From: a virus
IMG/VR virus record: IMGVR_UViG_3300044470_000018
Span: 1 to 25,309 of that record
Reading direction: 5' to 3' (one strand)
DNA: 25,309 bases
Below the pieces are notes generated by a model. The model was not told the origin of the DNA and searched no databases. It worked only from the letters and a program-made list of their open reading frames with translations. This document shows, one piece after another, positions 8,055 through 16,162 of the stretch (positions are counted from its first letter, which is position 1; each line of letters opens with the position of its first letter). Made by a program: the position numbers and the translations under genes.

Positions 8055-10184
8055 CTACTGCGCCGTCTGCGTGAGCCACTTGTACAGGTTATTGGCGATC
8101 ACTCCGCCACCCTTGGCGTTGACGTGTGAAGTGTTCACCCATTCGCTACGGGCACTCGATTGAGCGTAGGTTCCCAATGAATAGCCGCTGTCGAAATAGC
8201 CTGCGCCCAGCGATGCCGCCAGTGCCATCTGGGAGTTGGCGTATTGCGCCATCACGTAAGTGCCAGTTAGCCCTATATCTACGGGCGGATGGAACATCAC
8301 GTCCGCGTTCGGCATTGCCGTTTTCACCCAGCCATTCAGGGTTGAGAGCGCAGTGGCTTGCGATGCTGGAGTAGCATTCGCGATAATCTCATTCACTCCA
8401 AACTCAAAGAGCACCGTATTCGGAGTTAGTTCCGCAAGGGCGGCTTGCCAGTTGGCGGCATTCACGGCTGCATAGTTTGCGGCCAAAGTGCCGCCGTTCG
8501 AGATTCGATGCACGCGAGCACCTACTGTTCCATTTAGGCAATTCACTCCAAATAGCATCACGCCGCCCCCGGCTGACTTCAGGTAACTGGGCATGGACGA
8601 TCCGGTAACAATCATGAATCCAGTGACTCTAAAACCGCGCCCGCCTTGCCCCGTGTAGCGGTTGATTCCGCACTGACTGTTTAGTAGCGATCCTGCTGTC
8701 GTTTTGTTAGCATTGATCCGATAGAGCGAGCCTGAAATCTGCGTAACGGTTGGCGCCGAGGTGAACCCGTTGTCAATGACCACTGCGAAGTCTCCGGAGG
8801 ACGTACCCTCTGCGGGATTAGGCGCGTTGCCATCATCCATCACGATATAAAAGCTGATGTTGTAGGCTGTTCCGGTCTGAAGTGCCGTCACTGTGTACTT
8901 GGCTAACTCAGTGATCCCCGACGTTGCTACGACATGCGCCCCATTGCTTAATCCGTTTTCTGTGAAGTTGGCATTGGTCACGCCAGCAGAACAGATTCCC
9001 ATCTGATTGCCTTGGCAAAGCGGCTCAGACCAGTTAATGAGGCTTGGGCCGGTCGCCGTTTTGATTTTCAGGACGAGCGAATGCGATGCCGCTGACAATC
9101 CCGTAATTGCTACTTTTCCACGCGCCAGAGTGGGATTGTTCGTGTTGATAGTAGTCTCTCCGCCACTGTCCACCGCCCATGAGAATGATGCACCATTTGG
9201 CTGCTTGGAATACAATACATCCATTTCTGTCGCCGTCGAAACAACTGTTTTGGTAGCAGGAATTGTGACATCAACGGACATCGTATCCGCATCGTTTACG
9301 CCCAGGGATGTCGGCAAGCCATGAGTGTCGGTCCATGTCCCAACGGTCGTTCTAGTCGCGCAATTGGGAGACTGTGACCACTCGTCAAGGTTGACATAGC
9401 CGCATCCGGCGTTGCCGTACAGAGCCTGTATTTTCGTGCGAAGTGGTCCGGTAATGTATTCGTTATTAGCCCAGGAGTCACCCACGAAAACGAAATCAAG
9501 CGCACCCGATGCAATACCGCTCGCCGCCCCATCAAAATCGCGTAGCAGGTAACGAGAGCCAGAGATCGAATTCCATCCTCCAGGAGTTGTGCTGGATGCA
9601 AGCAACGGTTGCCCCACCGAAAGGTTTCTTCCAATAACATTCAAGTTTGTTCCGTCATCGGTTAGCGTAGACGACGCTACTAGTTGGTGAGCGCTATTCG
9701 TTCCTACAAATGCAGCAGAAGTGGGGGGTACGCCGCCGTCGTAGCTGAGGGGAACCCACGCCGTTCCATTCGAGATGCACAGCGCCTTTGCCGTTCCGCT
9801 CCCTACCGTACAATCAGAAGCCGAAGCCGCGTCTGTAACGGTAGTCATCCAGTTCGTGTTGCCCGATGCCGCAGCCGGAAGCTGACTAGCACCCGCACCA
9901 ATGGTTTTTGGTCCAATCACTACTGCGCTAAACAAGGTCCCATTAGCTGAGAATACTTTAGTCCATGTATTTGTGGCTGTACAGTAATATACATCGCCAA
10001 GTGCGGTATTGCTCCACCAGTCCTTTCCAGCCGTACAATTTCCGCTAGCCGCCAAGACACTCACCTGAACAGCGGGCTTCGCGTTTAAGACCGACTCTAA
10101 CGCGGGATAAGCCGTACCGGGAACATTCTGAAACTGCGCAAACGCAGCAGCAGAGAAAAGTAAAAGTCCAATTAGTTGTTTCAT
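8055..10184 (-). CDS. Spike protein with SGNH (GDSL-type) hydrolase domain and signal peptide
   Basis: This 709-residue protein opens with MKQLIGLLLFSAAAFAQ, a Sec signal peptide. Residues 20-200 are fibre-like (TSAAFVGTNSAHQLVASSTL, LNVIGRNLSVGQ). An SGNH hydrolase domain begins at about 228: block I FVFVGDSW with nucleophile Ser237, block III FGVNE (Asn598) and block V with His687 in NTSHVNAKG. A large beta-rich insert at about 390-560, resembling a carbohydrate-binding jelly roll, separates the blocks. The residue three before His687 is Asn, where Asp is usual. SGNH enzymes on phage spikes remove acetyl or other ester groups from surface glycans, so deacetylation of host polysaccharide is likely. 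Its ATG is one base after the previous stop with no clear SD sequence, suggesting translational coupling. Confidence 0.8.
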   Translation of the reverse strand: MKQLIGLLLFSAAAFAQFQNVPGTAYPALESVLNAKPAVQVSVLAASGNCTAGKDWWSNTALGDVYYCTATNTWTKVFSANGTLFSAVVIGPKTIGAGASQLPAAASGNTNWMTTVTDAASASDCTVGSGTAKALCISNGTAWVPLSYDGGVPPTSAAFVGTNSAHQLVASSTLTDDGTNLNVIGRNLSVGQPLLASSTTPGGWNSISGSRYLLRDFDGAASGIASGALDFVFVGDSWANNEYITGPLRTKIQALYGNAGCGYVNLDEWSQSPNCATRTTVGTWTDTHGLPTSLGVNDADTMSVDVTIPATKTVVSTATEMDVLYSKQPNGASFSWAVDSGGETTINTNNPTLARGKVAITGLSAASHSLVLKIKTATGPSLINWSEPLCQGNQMGICSAGVTNANFTENGLSNGAHVVATSGITELAKYTVTALQTGTAYNISFYIVMDDGNAPNPAEGTSSGDFAVVIDNGFTSAPTVTQISGSLYRINANKTTAGSLLNSQCGINRYTGQGGRGFRVTGFMIVTGSSMPSYLKSAGGGVMLFGVNCLNGTVGARVHRISNGGTLAANYAAVNAANWQAALAELTPNTVLFEFGVNEIIANATPASQATALSTLNGWVKTAMPNADVMFHPPVDIGLTGTYVMAQYANSQMALAASLGAGYFDSGYSLGTYAQSSARSEWVNTSHVNAKGGGVIANNLYKWLTQTAQ

Positions 10185-10185
10185 A

Positions 10186-10632
10186 CTATGATGTCAATAC
10201 CCCAAATTCAGGCCCAGTCAATCCCGACCACTGCGTAGCCGTCAACGATCCCCAACTCAAAACGGAAGGAGTCTGCCCTCCAGAAATTGGTGTATCGTGC
10301 CAATCTTGCGTCCACCTAGCCGAGAATATCAGCCCAGCAGAAGCACCCAAAACAGTAAATCCGCCATACAGGTATTGCCCATACGGAACATTAACAAAAA
10401 GAGTATTCCCGGCAGGTATGCTAGTGTTTATAATGGTTTGCGGAGTAATTTGTCCATCAGCCATAGTAAACAAAATAGCCGCTCCGGTAGGATTGCTTAC
10501 CCCAAGGCACAGTAAATCTATGTCTCCCGCAACTACATAAGCCGCAGTCGTGGGAACTGGTTCTAGCGGAGTCTTAACCTGATATGATAGACTCGGAGCA
10601 TTGCAGTTTACCGCAGTGTATACATTGGGCAC
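10186..10632 (-). CDS. Unknown small beta-rich protein upstream of spike gene
   Basis: This 148-residue protein starts at GTG, with AGGTGG 6 bases upstream deciding the start. It is rich in Ala, Thr, Gly and Val with predicted beta strands (AAILFTMADGQI, TLFVNVPYGQYLYGGFTVL), and aromatic residues cluster near the C-terminus (WTQDWHD, LSWGSLTATQWSGL). It lacks a signal peptide, unlike its three downstream neighbours, and no enzyme motif is seen. It ends one base before the SGNH spike gene, so the two are probably translated together; a spike adaptor or virion protein is a reasonable guess. Not recognised. Confidence 0.75.
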   Translation of the reverse strand: MPNVYTAVNCNAPSLSYQVKTPLEPVPTTAAYVVAGDIDLLCLGVSNPTGAAILFTMADGQITPQTIINTSIPAGNTLFVNVPYGQYLYGGFTVLGASAGLIFSARWTQDWHDTPISGGQTPSVLSWGSLTATQWSGLTGPEFGVLTS

Positions 10633-10663
10633 GATTTACCACCTACATTCATTTTAGCAAGAA

Positions 10664-11167
10664 CTATTGATTCTGCCTAATCTTCTTGATCTTGTTCCTA
10701 ATAATCTCTCGTTTCAGCGAGCTAATATGGTCTAGAAATAATACACCATTCATATGGTCAATCTCGTGTTGTATCACCCGCGCTAGCATCCCTTTAGCCT
10801 GAATGCACCGTATGACAAATTTTTCATCTTCAAACACCACGTCAATGTCTTTTGGACGTTCTACGAACTCAGAAAATCCAGGAACAGATAAACATCCCTC
10901 TTTACATACATACCTTCCGGTTCCACTCGGGACTGTGGGATTTATGAGGACGTACCGCTGGTTAGGATCTTCACCAAGGGATATATCCACAACGGCCACT
11001 CGTTTGGGCACCCCAATCTGTATAGCCGACAGTCCAAATCCGCCATACTCATAAACAACTTTCCACAACCTGGAAACCAAGTCTGGAATAGATGCCCGAT
11101 CTTCACTCAATACCTGAGTAGATTCAGAAAGCAGAGCATCTTCGCCGTAAATCAGCAAATTGTCCAT
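10664..11167 (-). CDS. def: Peptide deformylase
   Basis: This 167-residue protein carries all three peptide deformylase motifs: GFGLSAIQ (43-50, classical GxGLAAxQ), EGCLS (90-94) with the metal-binding Cys92, and HEIDH (134-138) with two metal ligands and the catalytic Glu. The enzyme removes the formyl group from N-terminal Met of new proteins in the cytoplasm. It keeps a C-terminal Lys/Arg-rich helix, so unlike some trimmed phage versions it is about full bacterial length. GGAGG is 5 bases before the ATG, which directly follows the lysozyme stop. Sitting in the lysis/late cluster, it may sustain protein maturation late in infection. Family call is firm; the benefit to the phage is inference. 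Confidence 0.95.
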   Translation of the reverse strand: MDNLLIYGEDALLSESTQVLSEDRASIPDLVSRLWKVVYEYGGFGLSAIQIGVPKRVAVVDISLGEDPNQRYVLINPTVPSGTGRYVCKEGCLSVPGFSEFVERPKDIDVVFEDEKFVIRCIQAKGMLARVIQHEIDHMNGVLFLDHISSLKREIIRNKIKKIRQNQ

Positions 11168-11614
11168 TTAAGCCTCCATAAAGTCCGGATTTCCAGAAAA
11201 TAATGCACTCTCGCGCTTCCGCCGTATCACTAGCCCCGGTTCTACCTTTTTCCCAACATGACACCATTTTAACATCTCAGTCGCCGCCGCTGGATAATAC
11301 CCAGCATTGAGCAGACTTATGAGTGTCGTTCCTACTAGTGAAGAAGCCCCAAGATTAAACACAAAAGAGCATAAAGCGTCGAACTCGTCTTGAGATAGCG
11401 GAACTTTCACGTATTTATGAACAGACTGCTCTGCATTGTGTAAATCCTCCGCAAGCCAAGCAGACGCCTGGACTGGAGAGCAGGTCATGCCCAAAGCTAC
11501 CCCATGTGTATGACCGTATCCAATAGTCGGGATTCCCCGAGGGCATAAGTAAGCCGCCAGGATGCACCCTTCACTGGCCTGAACTATCTGATAGCACTTT
11601 TCGGAGGCCGTCAT
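11168..11614 (-). CDS. Endolysin, GH24 lysozyme (T4/P22 type)
   Basis: I start this at the ATG overlapping the lipase stop (TAATG), giving 148 residues; a TTG six codons earlier is possible but has no better ribosome site. The GH24 core is plain: Glu15 in ASEGC, 'IPTIGYGHT' with Thr30, and RRKRESALF near the C-terminus. The catalytic triad of T4 lysozyme is Glu-8 residues-Asp-5 residues-Thr; here the spacing is exact but Cys24 replaces the Asp, a variant also known in some phage lysozymes. It cleaves the glycan strands of peptidoglycan for lysis. There is no signal anchor, so a holin is expected but is not identified nearby. Confidence 0.93.
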   Translation of the reverse strand: MTASEKCYQIVQASEGCILAAYLCPRGIPTIGYGHTHGVALGMTCSPVQASAWLAEDLHNAEQSVHKYVKVPLSQDEFDALCSFVFNLGASSLVGTTLISLLNAGYYPAAATEMLKWCHVGKKVEPGLVIRRKRESALFSGNPDFMEA

Positions 11615-12273
11615 TAAACCGTTAACTCCCAACTCATGCCTTTGTCATAAAGCGCCATATTATGAAAGCCGATTACTGGTAGTTTATGCCAATCGTGAGA
11701 CTTCAAATCGACAACATAAGCGACGTGTATATCAATCAATGGTGTAGCACGAACATAATCTGCCAACGGAATGGTAAGCGGAACGTCCGTAACCGGGTCA
11801 TGAAAGAATTTATCTCCATTGCGATAAGACCGGCCAGGGACTTGCCTAACCAGTTTTGCCAGTTTAATAGTTCCTGATTTTGGCTCCCCCCACACAACTC
11901 TAGCCAGTGGAGGATGCCCGTCAAGCACCATCAGACCCGTCAGGATAGTCGCACGTGCGGCCCCCAGTGAATGCCCAATGACCACCCTTGGACCGTCCGT
12001 ATGCTGCTTAATATCGTTCCATACGCCTTCCATGCCATCCATGAATCCAGAATGAACGGGTCCAAGCGCGTCATGGTCAAACGGGTCTACACACGCATCC
12101 AGATCCCGTAAAAAGTCAACGGGAGTCATAGACCCCCGCATCGTTACCACGGTTATCCCTTTTGTCACCTTAGCGGCCCAGACAACATCTCCAGGGCTGA
12201 AATAGTTCCAGCCCACCATTTGTCCGTATATCCCAACGGCTAGTGCTGATAAATCCCTATCAGACAGGACCAT
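11614..12273 (-). CDS. Class-3 lipase-like alpha/beta hydrolase
   Basis: This 219-residue protein matches fungal-type (class 3) lipases: 'VVTMRGSMTPVDFLRDLD' (42-59) is the oxyanion-side segment, 'VHSGFMDGMEGVWNDI' (73-88) follows, and the nucleophile elbow is GHSLGAA (100-106, Ser102). HDPVTDVP (158-165) supplies the acid, probably Asp159, and His204 in FHNMALY completes the triad. The likely reaction is hydrolysis of acyl esters of lipids. No signal peptide or membrane segment is visible, so it would reach the envelope only through a holin or on the virion. Its stop overlaps the lysozyme start, which ties it to lysis: it could weaken the outer membrane. The start has a weak SD sequence. Confidence 0.85.
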   Translation of the reverse strand: MVLSDRDLSALAVGIYGQMVGWNYFSPGDVVWAAKVTKGITVVTMRGSMTPVDFLRDLDACVDPFDHDALGPVHSGFMDGMEGVWNDIKQHTDGPRVVIGHSLGAARATILTGLMVLDGHPPLARVVWGEPKSGTIKLAKLVRQVPGRSYRNGDKFFHDPVTDVPLTIPLADYVRATPLIDIHVAYVVDLKSHDWHKLPVIGFHNMALYDKGMSWELTV

Positions 12274-12275
12274 GA

Positions 12276-12770
12276 TTACACCACAATACTAAAGTGCGCA
12301 GCAAGAGCTTCCAGGAGTTTCGCGTCCCGATCTGTCCATGCTTGCTCTGCGGGTGCTGTCGTCTCATTATAGAGAGAAATCACGCCCATAAAATTGATAC
12401 AAAGTACGTCGCTAGTAGGCAGGAGCGCCATATTTAATGGCGTGAAACACTGTGGTAACACTTCACTCATCCCCTGCGGAAACACATAGTTTTGCGGAAT
12501 GGCGTTAAGCGATTGGGCAGTGGCAACATCCAAGTATTCCTTACCGAACACCGGATCGCCAGAGGTCAGATCAAGCGTAGCAATATCAAAAGAGACTAGT
12601 TTAATGCTGCCCATCACAAGAGTATGAGCTGCAATGTAAGCAGCGTCGGCTACCCAATGCTTACGAGCCACAAGCGGATTGAACGCCCCCGGCTGGCCAT
12701 ATTGGACCATTGGGAACTGCCACATGATAGACAGTGGTGTGGATTGGATTACACCTTTAGGTGCAGACAT
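12276..12770 (-). CDS. Unknown protein between exported protein and lipase
   Basis: This 164-residue protein starts MSAPKGVIQSTPLSIMWQFP with AGAAGG about 10 bases upstream. It has no signal peptide and no obvious membrane helix. It is rich in hydrophobic and aromatic residues through the middle (SIKLVSFDIATLDL, VLCINFMGVISLYN) and ends with an acidic helix (AWTDRDAKLLEALAAHF). The stop is two bases before the lipase ATG (TAATCATG), so it is tightly linked to the lysis cluster or may be a minor virion protein. I do not recognise the family. Confidence 0.75.
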   Translation of the reverse strand: MSAPKGVIQSTPLSIMWQFPMVQYGQPGAFNPLVARKHWVADAAYIAAHTLVMGSIKLVSFDIATLDLTSGDPVFGKEYLDVATAQSLNAIPQNYVFPQGMSEVLPQCFTPLNMALLPTSDVLCINFMGVISLYNETTAPAEQAWTDRDAKLLEALAAHFSIVV

Positions 12771-12807
12771 GAATAATATACCTTCTCGCCCTTTCGCAAG
12801 GCGTGCG

Positions 12808-13416
12808 CTACGGAAGAGTTACCTCTTCGTTAACTAAGGGTTTCGACGATGCCGCAACCAACAATCCCTCTTTGCAGGCCGCTGGCCCTAAATTAATATC
12901 GTTAGCCAACAACGACTGTCCGAGGGTCACCAAATCAGCATGACCGGGAATAGCTGGAATCCAAGCGTTCATAATCGGACTAAACAACTGTGCGCCCACG
13001 CCCCATGCAGTGCTAGCCGCAATTACTCTTGACGCAATTAGAAGAGATGCTGTAGCAGCGCCAGCAGAGCCAACTTTAATCAATCGTTGAGCTAACGTGT
13101 CACTTTGATATGATGCGAGAATTAAACTAACCAGCGAGTTAAGTACAACCCGTGGATGCTGTGAACTCTTCATTTCAATAGCAGCCCTAACTTGAGGTTC
13201 GCTAGTGGTGATCGACTGTCCCGTTGTGTTACAGATAGTCACCCCCAATATAGTGTACCCCTTCGGAGGCTTGTGCCCAGTCAGGGTTTTAATTGCAGTA
13301 GGGCCTTGATCGGAAAAAGCGACCTTGATAGAACCCATGGGTAACACAATGGCCGTCGTAGCAGTTTGGGCATTAAGTCCAATAGTTAGACACAATAGAA
13401 ACAATAACTTGCGCAT
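12808..13416 (-). CDS. Unknown exported protein with signal peptide
   Basis: The frame extends upstream into the portal gene, but the natural start is the ATG at 13416, one base after the portal stop. It gives MRKLLFLLCLTIGLNAQTAT, a textbook signal peptide. The mature part (about 185 residues) has two short segments resembling periplasmic beta domains (GYTILGVTICNTTGQSI) and a hydrophobic, Ala-rich stretch at about 120-150 (ATASLLIASRVIAASTAW) that might span a membrane. The family is not recognised. It could be a secreted or envelope protein, a virion protein, or, given the hydrophobic segment next to lipase and lysozyme, a lysis factor. All of these are inference. Confidence 0.75.
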   Translation of the reverse strand: MRKLLFLLCLTIGLNAQTATTAIVLPMGSIKVAFSDQGPTAIKTLTGHKPPKGYTILGVTICNTTGQSITTSEPQVRAAIEMKSSQHPRVVLNSLVSLILASYQSDTLAQRLIKVGSAGAATASLLIASRVIAASTAWGVGAQLFSPIMNAWIPAIPGHADLVTLGQSLLANDINLGPAACKEGLLVAASSKPLVNEEVTLP

Positions 13417-13417
13417 G

Positions 13418-15277
13418 CTATCCGTTCTTTTGTGATGCCGTTCTTGGGCCACGTCCTGTTGCGCCCTGACCAATGCCAGCCTGTGCTTGAGCCGCAAGCT
13501 CTTGCATGATATTGGCTATATCTCCAGGGTCTTTCCCCATTACCCGCAATAGTTCGGGAATACTGGTTAGGCCCATCTTAGCTAGCGAGCTTGCCTCGAT
13601 GATTTTGCTTTGCTTTGCATCTCCGCGTAATGACCCAGGAATCACCTTAAACGTGTAATTCTTCCAATAAGACTCGTCACGTTCTGATTCTGGGATTAGG
13701 TTATCGCCATTGAACTCAAAGTCCTGCATGGTGATTCCATCTTCACCCAATAGGTACATCCGTTGCCGGGTATTATAGAATTGGATCACATTGCTGACCG
13801 CTTGAATGCCCGCATCCCGTAAGAATGCCTCAAGGTAGCGCTCTTCTAACTTAATTGGCATCTGAAGAGAGTCACGCATCTGTTCTAATGTGTCGCCGCC
13901 AGGAACTTGATTCTTCCTAGACATTCCGGCCACATCCACAATACCGCTAATTCTGTCCATCTGCGGGCTAATATAGTTAGCCAACATCTCATATACATAC
14001 GGCTGCAATACGGGGGTCTGTGCATACTGAATGTCGCTAGCCGGATTACCAAGCGGACCCAATAGTAACTTCTCTCCAGGCTTGTCTTGCTGGAAGGCAT
14101 TCCAAGTAGAGGCCACTACCGCGCTAGTCTTAGAGATGAGCACGGGAAATAGATTCCTGCTTATCATATCCATGATGCCAGCGCCAATGTCGTTCATAGC
14201 CTGCTGCATGGGGAGAAGCGAGCGATAAGAAGACAACCCATAGAAAGACCATGGGACCGGATTTAACCGTAAACAGGCAAAGGGATACAATCCATGCCAG
14301 TAGGGGTTGGGTCCATCGTACATAATCTCATTATTGGCAAACACTACCAAGCGTTTGCGCGGATACAGCCGCTCTCTAGGCTTAACCTCATACCACCAAT
14401 TATGCTGATCCAATGGCAAATACGGATCTGCCACAATTACGGTCTTATTGGAATCGTTGATGGTTGTATCGTCAATGTAGTATTCTTCTAGTTCAATCCC
14501 GCCAAAGTTCCACCCATTAATAGACGGAGCTACTTTCCCTCCAAACAAGCGTTGCAGGTTGGGCGCTAGGGCATTCCAGGTGTGCCCGCTCATCTCTTCA
14601 GGTTGGCTATATTCCGCTGAGGAATCAGACACCTGCGGAATATGATCGTTGCCAAGCCGGATTTTATCGGCCCGCATGGGGAAAACCTTACGGAAATAGT
14701 TAATCGGCTTCCACGTTCGATACAGGATGGCAAAAGACTCTTGGATGTGGAATCCAGGCTGAATAGGTAAGACTTGATCTGGGCCACAAGGAATCAATTT
14801 CATGCTGCCAGGGGAGGCCGCGCCAATCTTCCAAAACGCCGTACCCCATAGCATCCCAATATCCACAGCAGACACCAGCGACAGATCCATGTCCTGCGTC
14901 AGCCACTCAGACTGCAAGACCTTCTCAATGACCCCCGCCGTCTCTTTCATTGCGTCTACGTTAGTTTGAACGCAAATAGAGGGCCTTGAGTCACTGAGGA
15001 GAGCTAACTTATCCCGCCGCGCAGCTTCAATTCGGTTATCTACAAATCGGCTACGATGCTTTTTCCGGCTACCACTCCACTGATTACCTTCCAGGTATGA
15101 GACATATTTATTAACATTGGAGAACTCAGGACTAGATCGAGCGGTACGAAACGCTTCTTCCCGAAGAACGCTCTTATACGAACGCATCTTACTCTCATAT
15201 TGTTCTCTAACCGAATCAGAGAGTAATGCTTCTTTATTAGATGCATCACGATAAGGCGCTCTTGGAATTTCCTGCAC
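13418..15277 (-). CDS. Portal protein
   Basis: This 619-residue protein reads as a tailed-phage portal. It has a charged helical N-terminus (SVREQYESKMRSYKSVLREE), then 'SYLEGNQWSGSRKKHRSRFVDNRIEAARRDKLALLSDSRP', a hallmark of portal proteins that open on a virion-scale wing domain. Next come a central fold and 'PWSFYGLSSYRSLLPMQQAMNDIGAGIMDMISRN', and a C-terminal helical stem ending in a Gly/Gln-rich disordered tail. Twelve copies form the ring at the capsid vertex through which DNA is pumped by the terminase encoded upstream. The start is GTG four bases after the preceding stop, without a clear SD sequence, so coupling is likely. The call is firm by length, text and position. Confidence 0.88.
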   Translation of the reverse strand: MQEIPRAPYRDASNKEALLSDSVREQYESKMRSYKSVLREEAFRTARSSPEFSNVNKYVSYLEGNQWSGSRKKHRSRFVDNRIEAARRDKLALLSDSRPSICVQTNVDAMKETAGVIEKVLQSEWLTQDMDLSLVSAVDIGMLWGTAFWKIGAASPGSMKLIPCGPDQVLPIQPGFHIQESFAILYRTWKPINYFRKVFPMRADKIRLGNDHIPQVSDSSAEYSQPEEMSGHTWNALAPNLQRLFGGKVAPSINGWNFGGIELEEYYIDDTTINDSNKTVIVADPYLPLDQHNWWYEVKPRERLYPRKRLVVFANNEIMYDGPNPYWHGLYPFACLRLNPVPWSFYGLSSYRSLLPMQQAMNDIGAGIMDMISRNLFPVLISKTSAVVASTWNAFQQDKPGEKLLLGPLGNPASDIQYAQTPVLQPYVYEMLANYISPQMDRISGIVDVAGMSRKNQVPGGDTLEQMRDSLQMPIKLEERYLEAFLRDAGIQAVSNVIQFYNTRQRMYLLGEDGITMQDFEFNGDNLIPESERDESYWKNYTFKVIPGSLRGDAKQSKIIEASSLAKMGLTSIPELLRVMGKDPGDIANIMQELAAQAQAGIGQGATGRGPRTASQKNG

Positions 15278-15280
15278 TGT

Positions 15281-15631
15281 CTATATCCATCCCAGATTAT
15301 CTGAAGACTTGAATTTGCTATCTACCCCTACCTTCAAGTCGGCTGGCAGGTCTACCGGATCGTTCAAGTGCTGATGCTGGCAAAACCTTATTTGTTCTTG
15401 TCGATCCTTAATGAGTATTTTGTCTGAAGTGCCATCGTCATTTCGTCTATACTGGTAATGTGGTTCAAACCCTTTTGTCCCGTCGCCAAAGATAGAAAGA
15501 CGGGCAGCACTTACCAGCCGCTCAACCACACACTTGCAACCGGGACACTTGGGATTTTCTTCATTCCATTTTGCAAGAAAAAATTCGTATTTCTTCTTGC
15601 ACTGCGGGCATTGACCGTCGTATGTAGGCAA
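15281..15631 (-). CDS. FmdB-like zinc-ribbon protein
   Basis: This 116-residue protein starts at TTG with AGAGGGG 5-6 bases upstream; the resulting MPTYDGQCPQC matches the N-terminus usual for FmdB-type zinc ribbons. Two CxxC knuckles (CPQC at 8-11, CPGC at 29-32) plus a following CxC should bind zinc. The rest is polar with a charged segment (DGTSDKILIKDRQEQIRF). Small proteins of this type are common in phage packaging regions; their function is not established and they may bind nucleic acid or partners. It lies directly before the portal gene and probably travels on the same mRNA. Confidence 0.8.
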   Translation of the reverse strand: MPTYDGQCPQCKKKYEFFLAKWNEENPKCPGCKCVVERLVSAARLSIFGDGTKGFEPHYQYRRNDDGTSDKILIKDRQEQIRFCQHQHLNDPVDLPADLKVGVDSKFKSSDNLGWI

Positions 15632-15633
15632 AC

Positions 15634-16161
15634 TTACCCCTCTGCTACTTGACCCCGAATCAAACCAACCACATCTGTCCCGGTAATACCGCGTTTATCT
15701 AGCAACTTCTCTAGGTATTCCTTATCTGAGTTACTAATAACTAGATTGTACTCAGAACGGCTGAGCCCGTAAATCCAACCAGCACCCAATACCTGATTAA
15801 CGGCCTCTACAATGAAGTCTTCTGGCTTTGAGCCATAGCAGGCCGCAATATCAGTGAATGAATCGACAATCGCCGGGTCCAGTGGAACCTTCAGAACGTT
15901 CATGCCATCCTTCTGCCCTGAAGATTCTTCGACTTTCTTAACGATTTCCTCTGAGTTTTCGACGTTCTTGCGCATAATTCGACCGATTCTCGCCACTTCG
16001 CCAGGAGAAAGCACGATCCCACCATTGATATAGTTGGAGATTAGCTTTTCTACTGCGGAGACTAGGCCATCGTTGCCCAACTGTGTCATGGACTTCTTAT
16101 AGTCCGATGGAGAAAGTTCGAATGTGATAACGATTGACTTCTTGTTTTGTTCTACTGGCAC
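15634..16161 (-). CDS. Unknown helical protein
   Basis: This 175-residue protein starts at GTG, chosen because AAGG lies about 6 bases before it and the ATG two bases upstream is in a dead frame. It is rich in helix formers and charged residues, with segments such as 'SPSDYKKSMTQLGNDGLVSAVEKLI' and 'PAIVDSFTDIAACYGSKPEDFIVEAV', the second resembling a small helix-turn-helix or ribbon-helix-helix core. No catalytic motif is visible. It sits between a small lysine-rich protein and the FmdB-like gene ahead of the portal. A packaging or regulatory role is possible but unsupported. Confidence 0.75.
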   Translation of the reverse strand: MPVEQNKKSIVITFELSPSDYKKSMTQLGNDGLVSAVEKLISNYINGGIVLSPGEVARIGRIMRKNVENSEEIVKKVEESSGQKDGMNVLKVPLDPAIVDSFTDIAACYGSKPEDFIVEAVNQVLGAGWIYGLSRSEYNLVISNSDKEYLEKLLDKRGITGTDVVGLIRGQVAEG

Positions 16162-16162
16162 A

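Noticed and set aside
12808-13416. Holin call for the exported 202-residue protein
   Set aside because: The Ala-rich hydrophobic stretch is weak, a cleavable signal peptide is not typical of holins, and no second span is clear; left as unknown.
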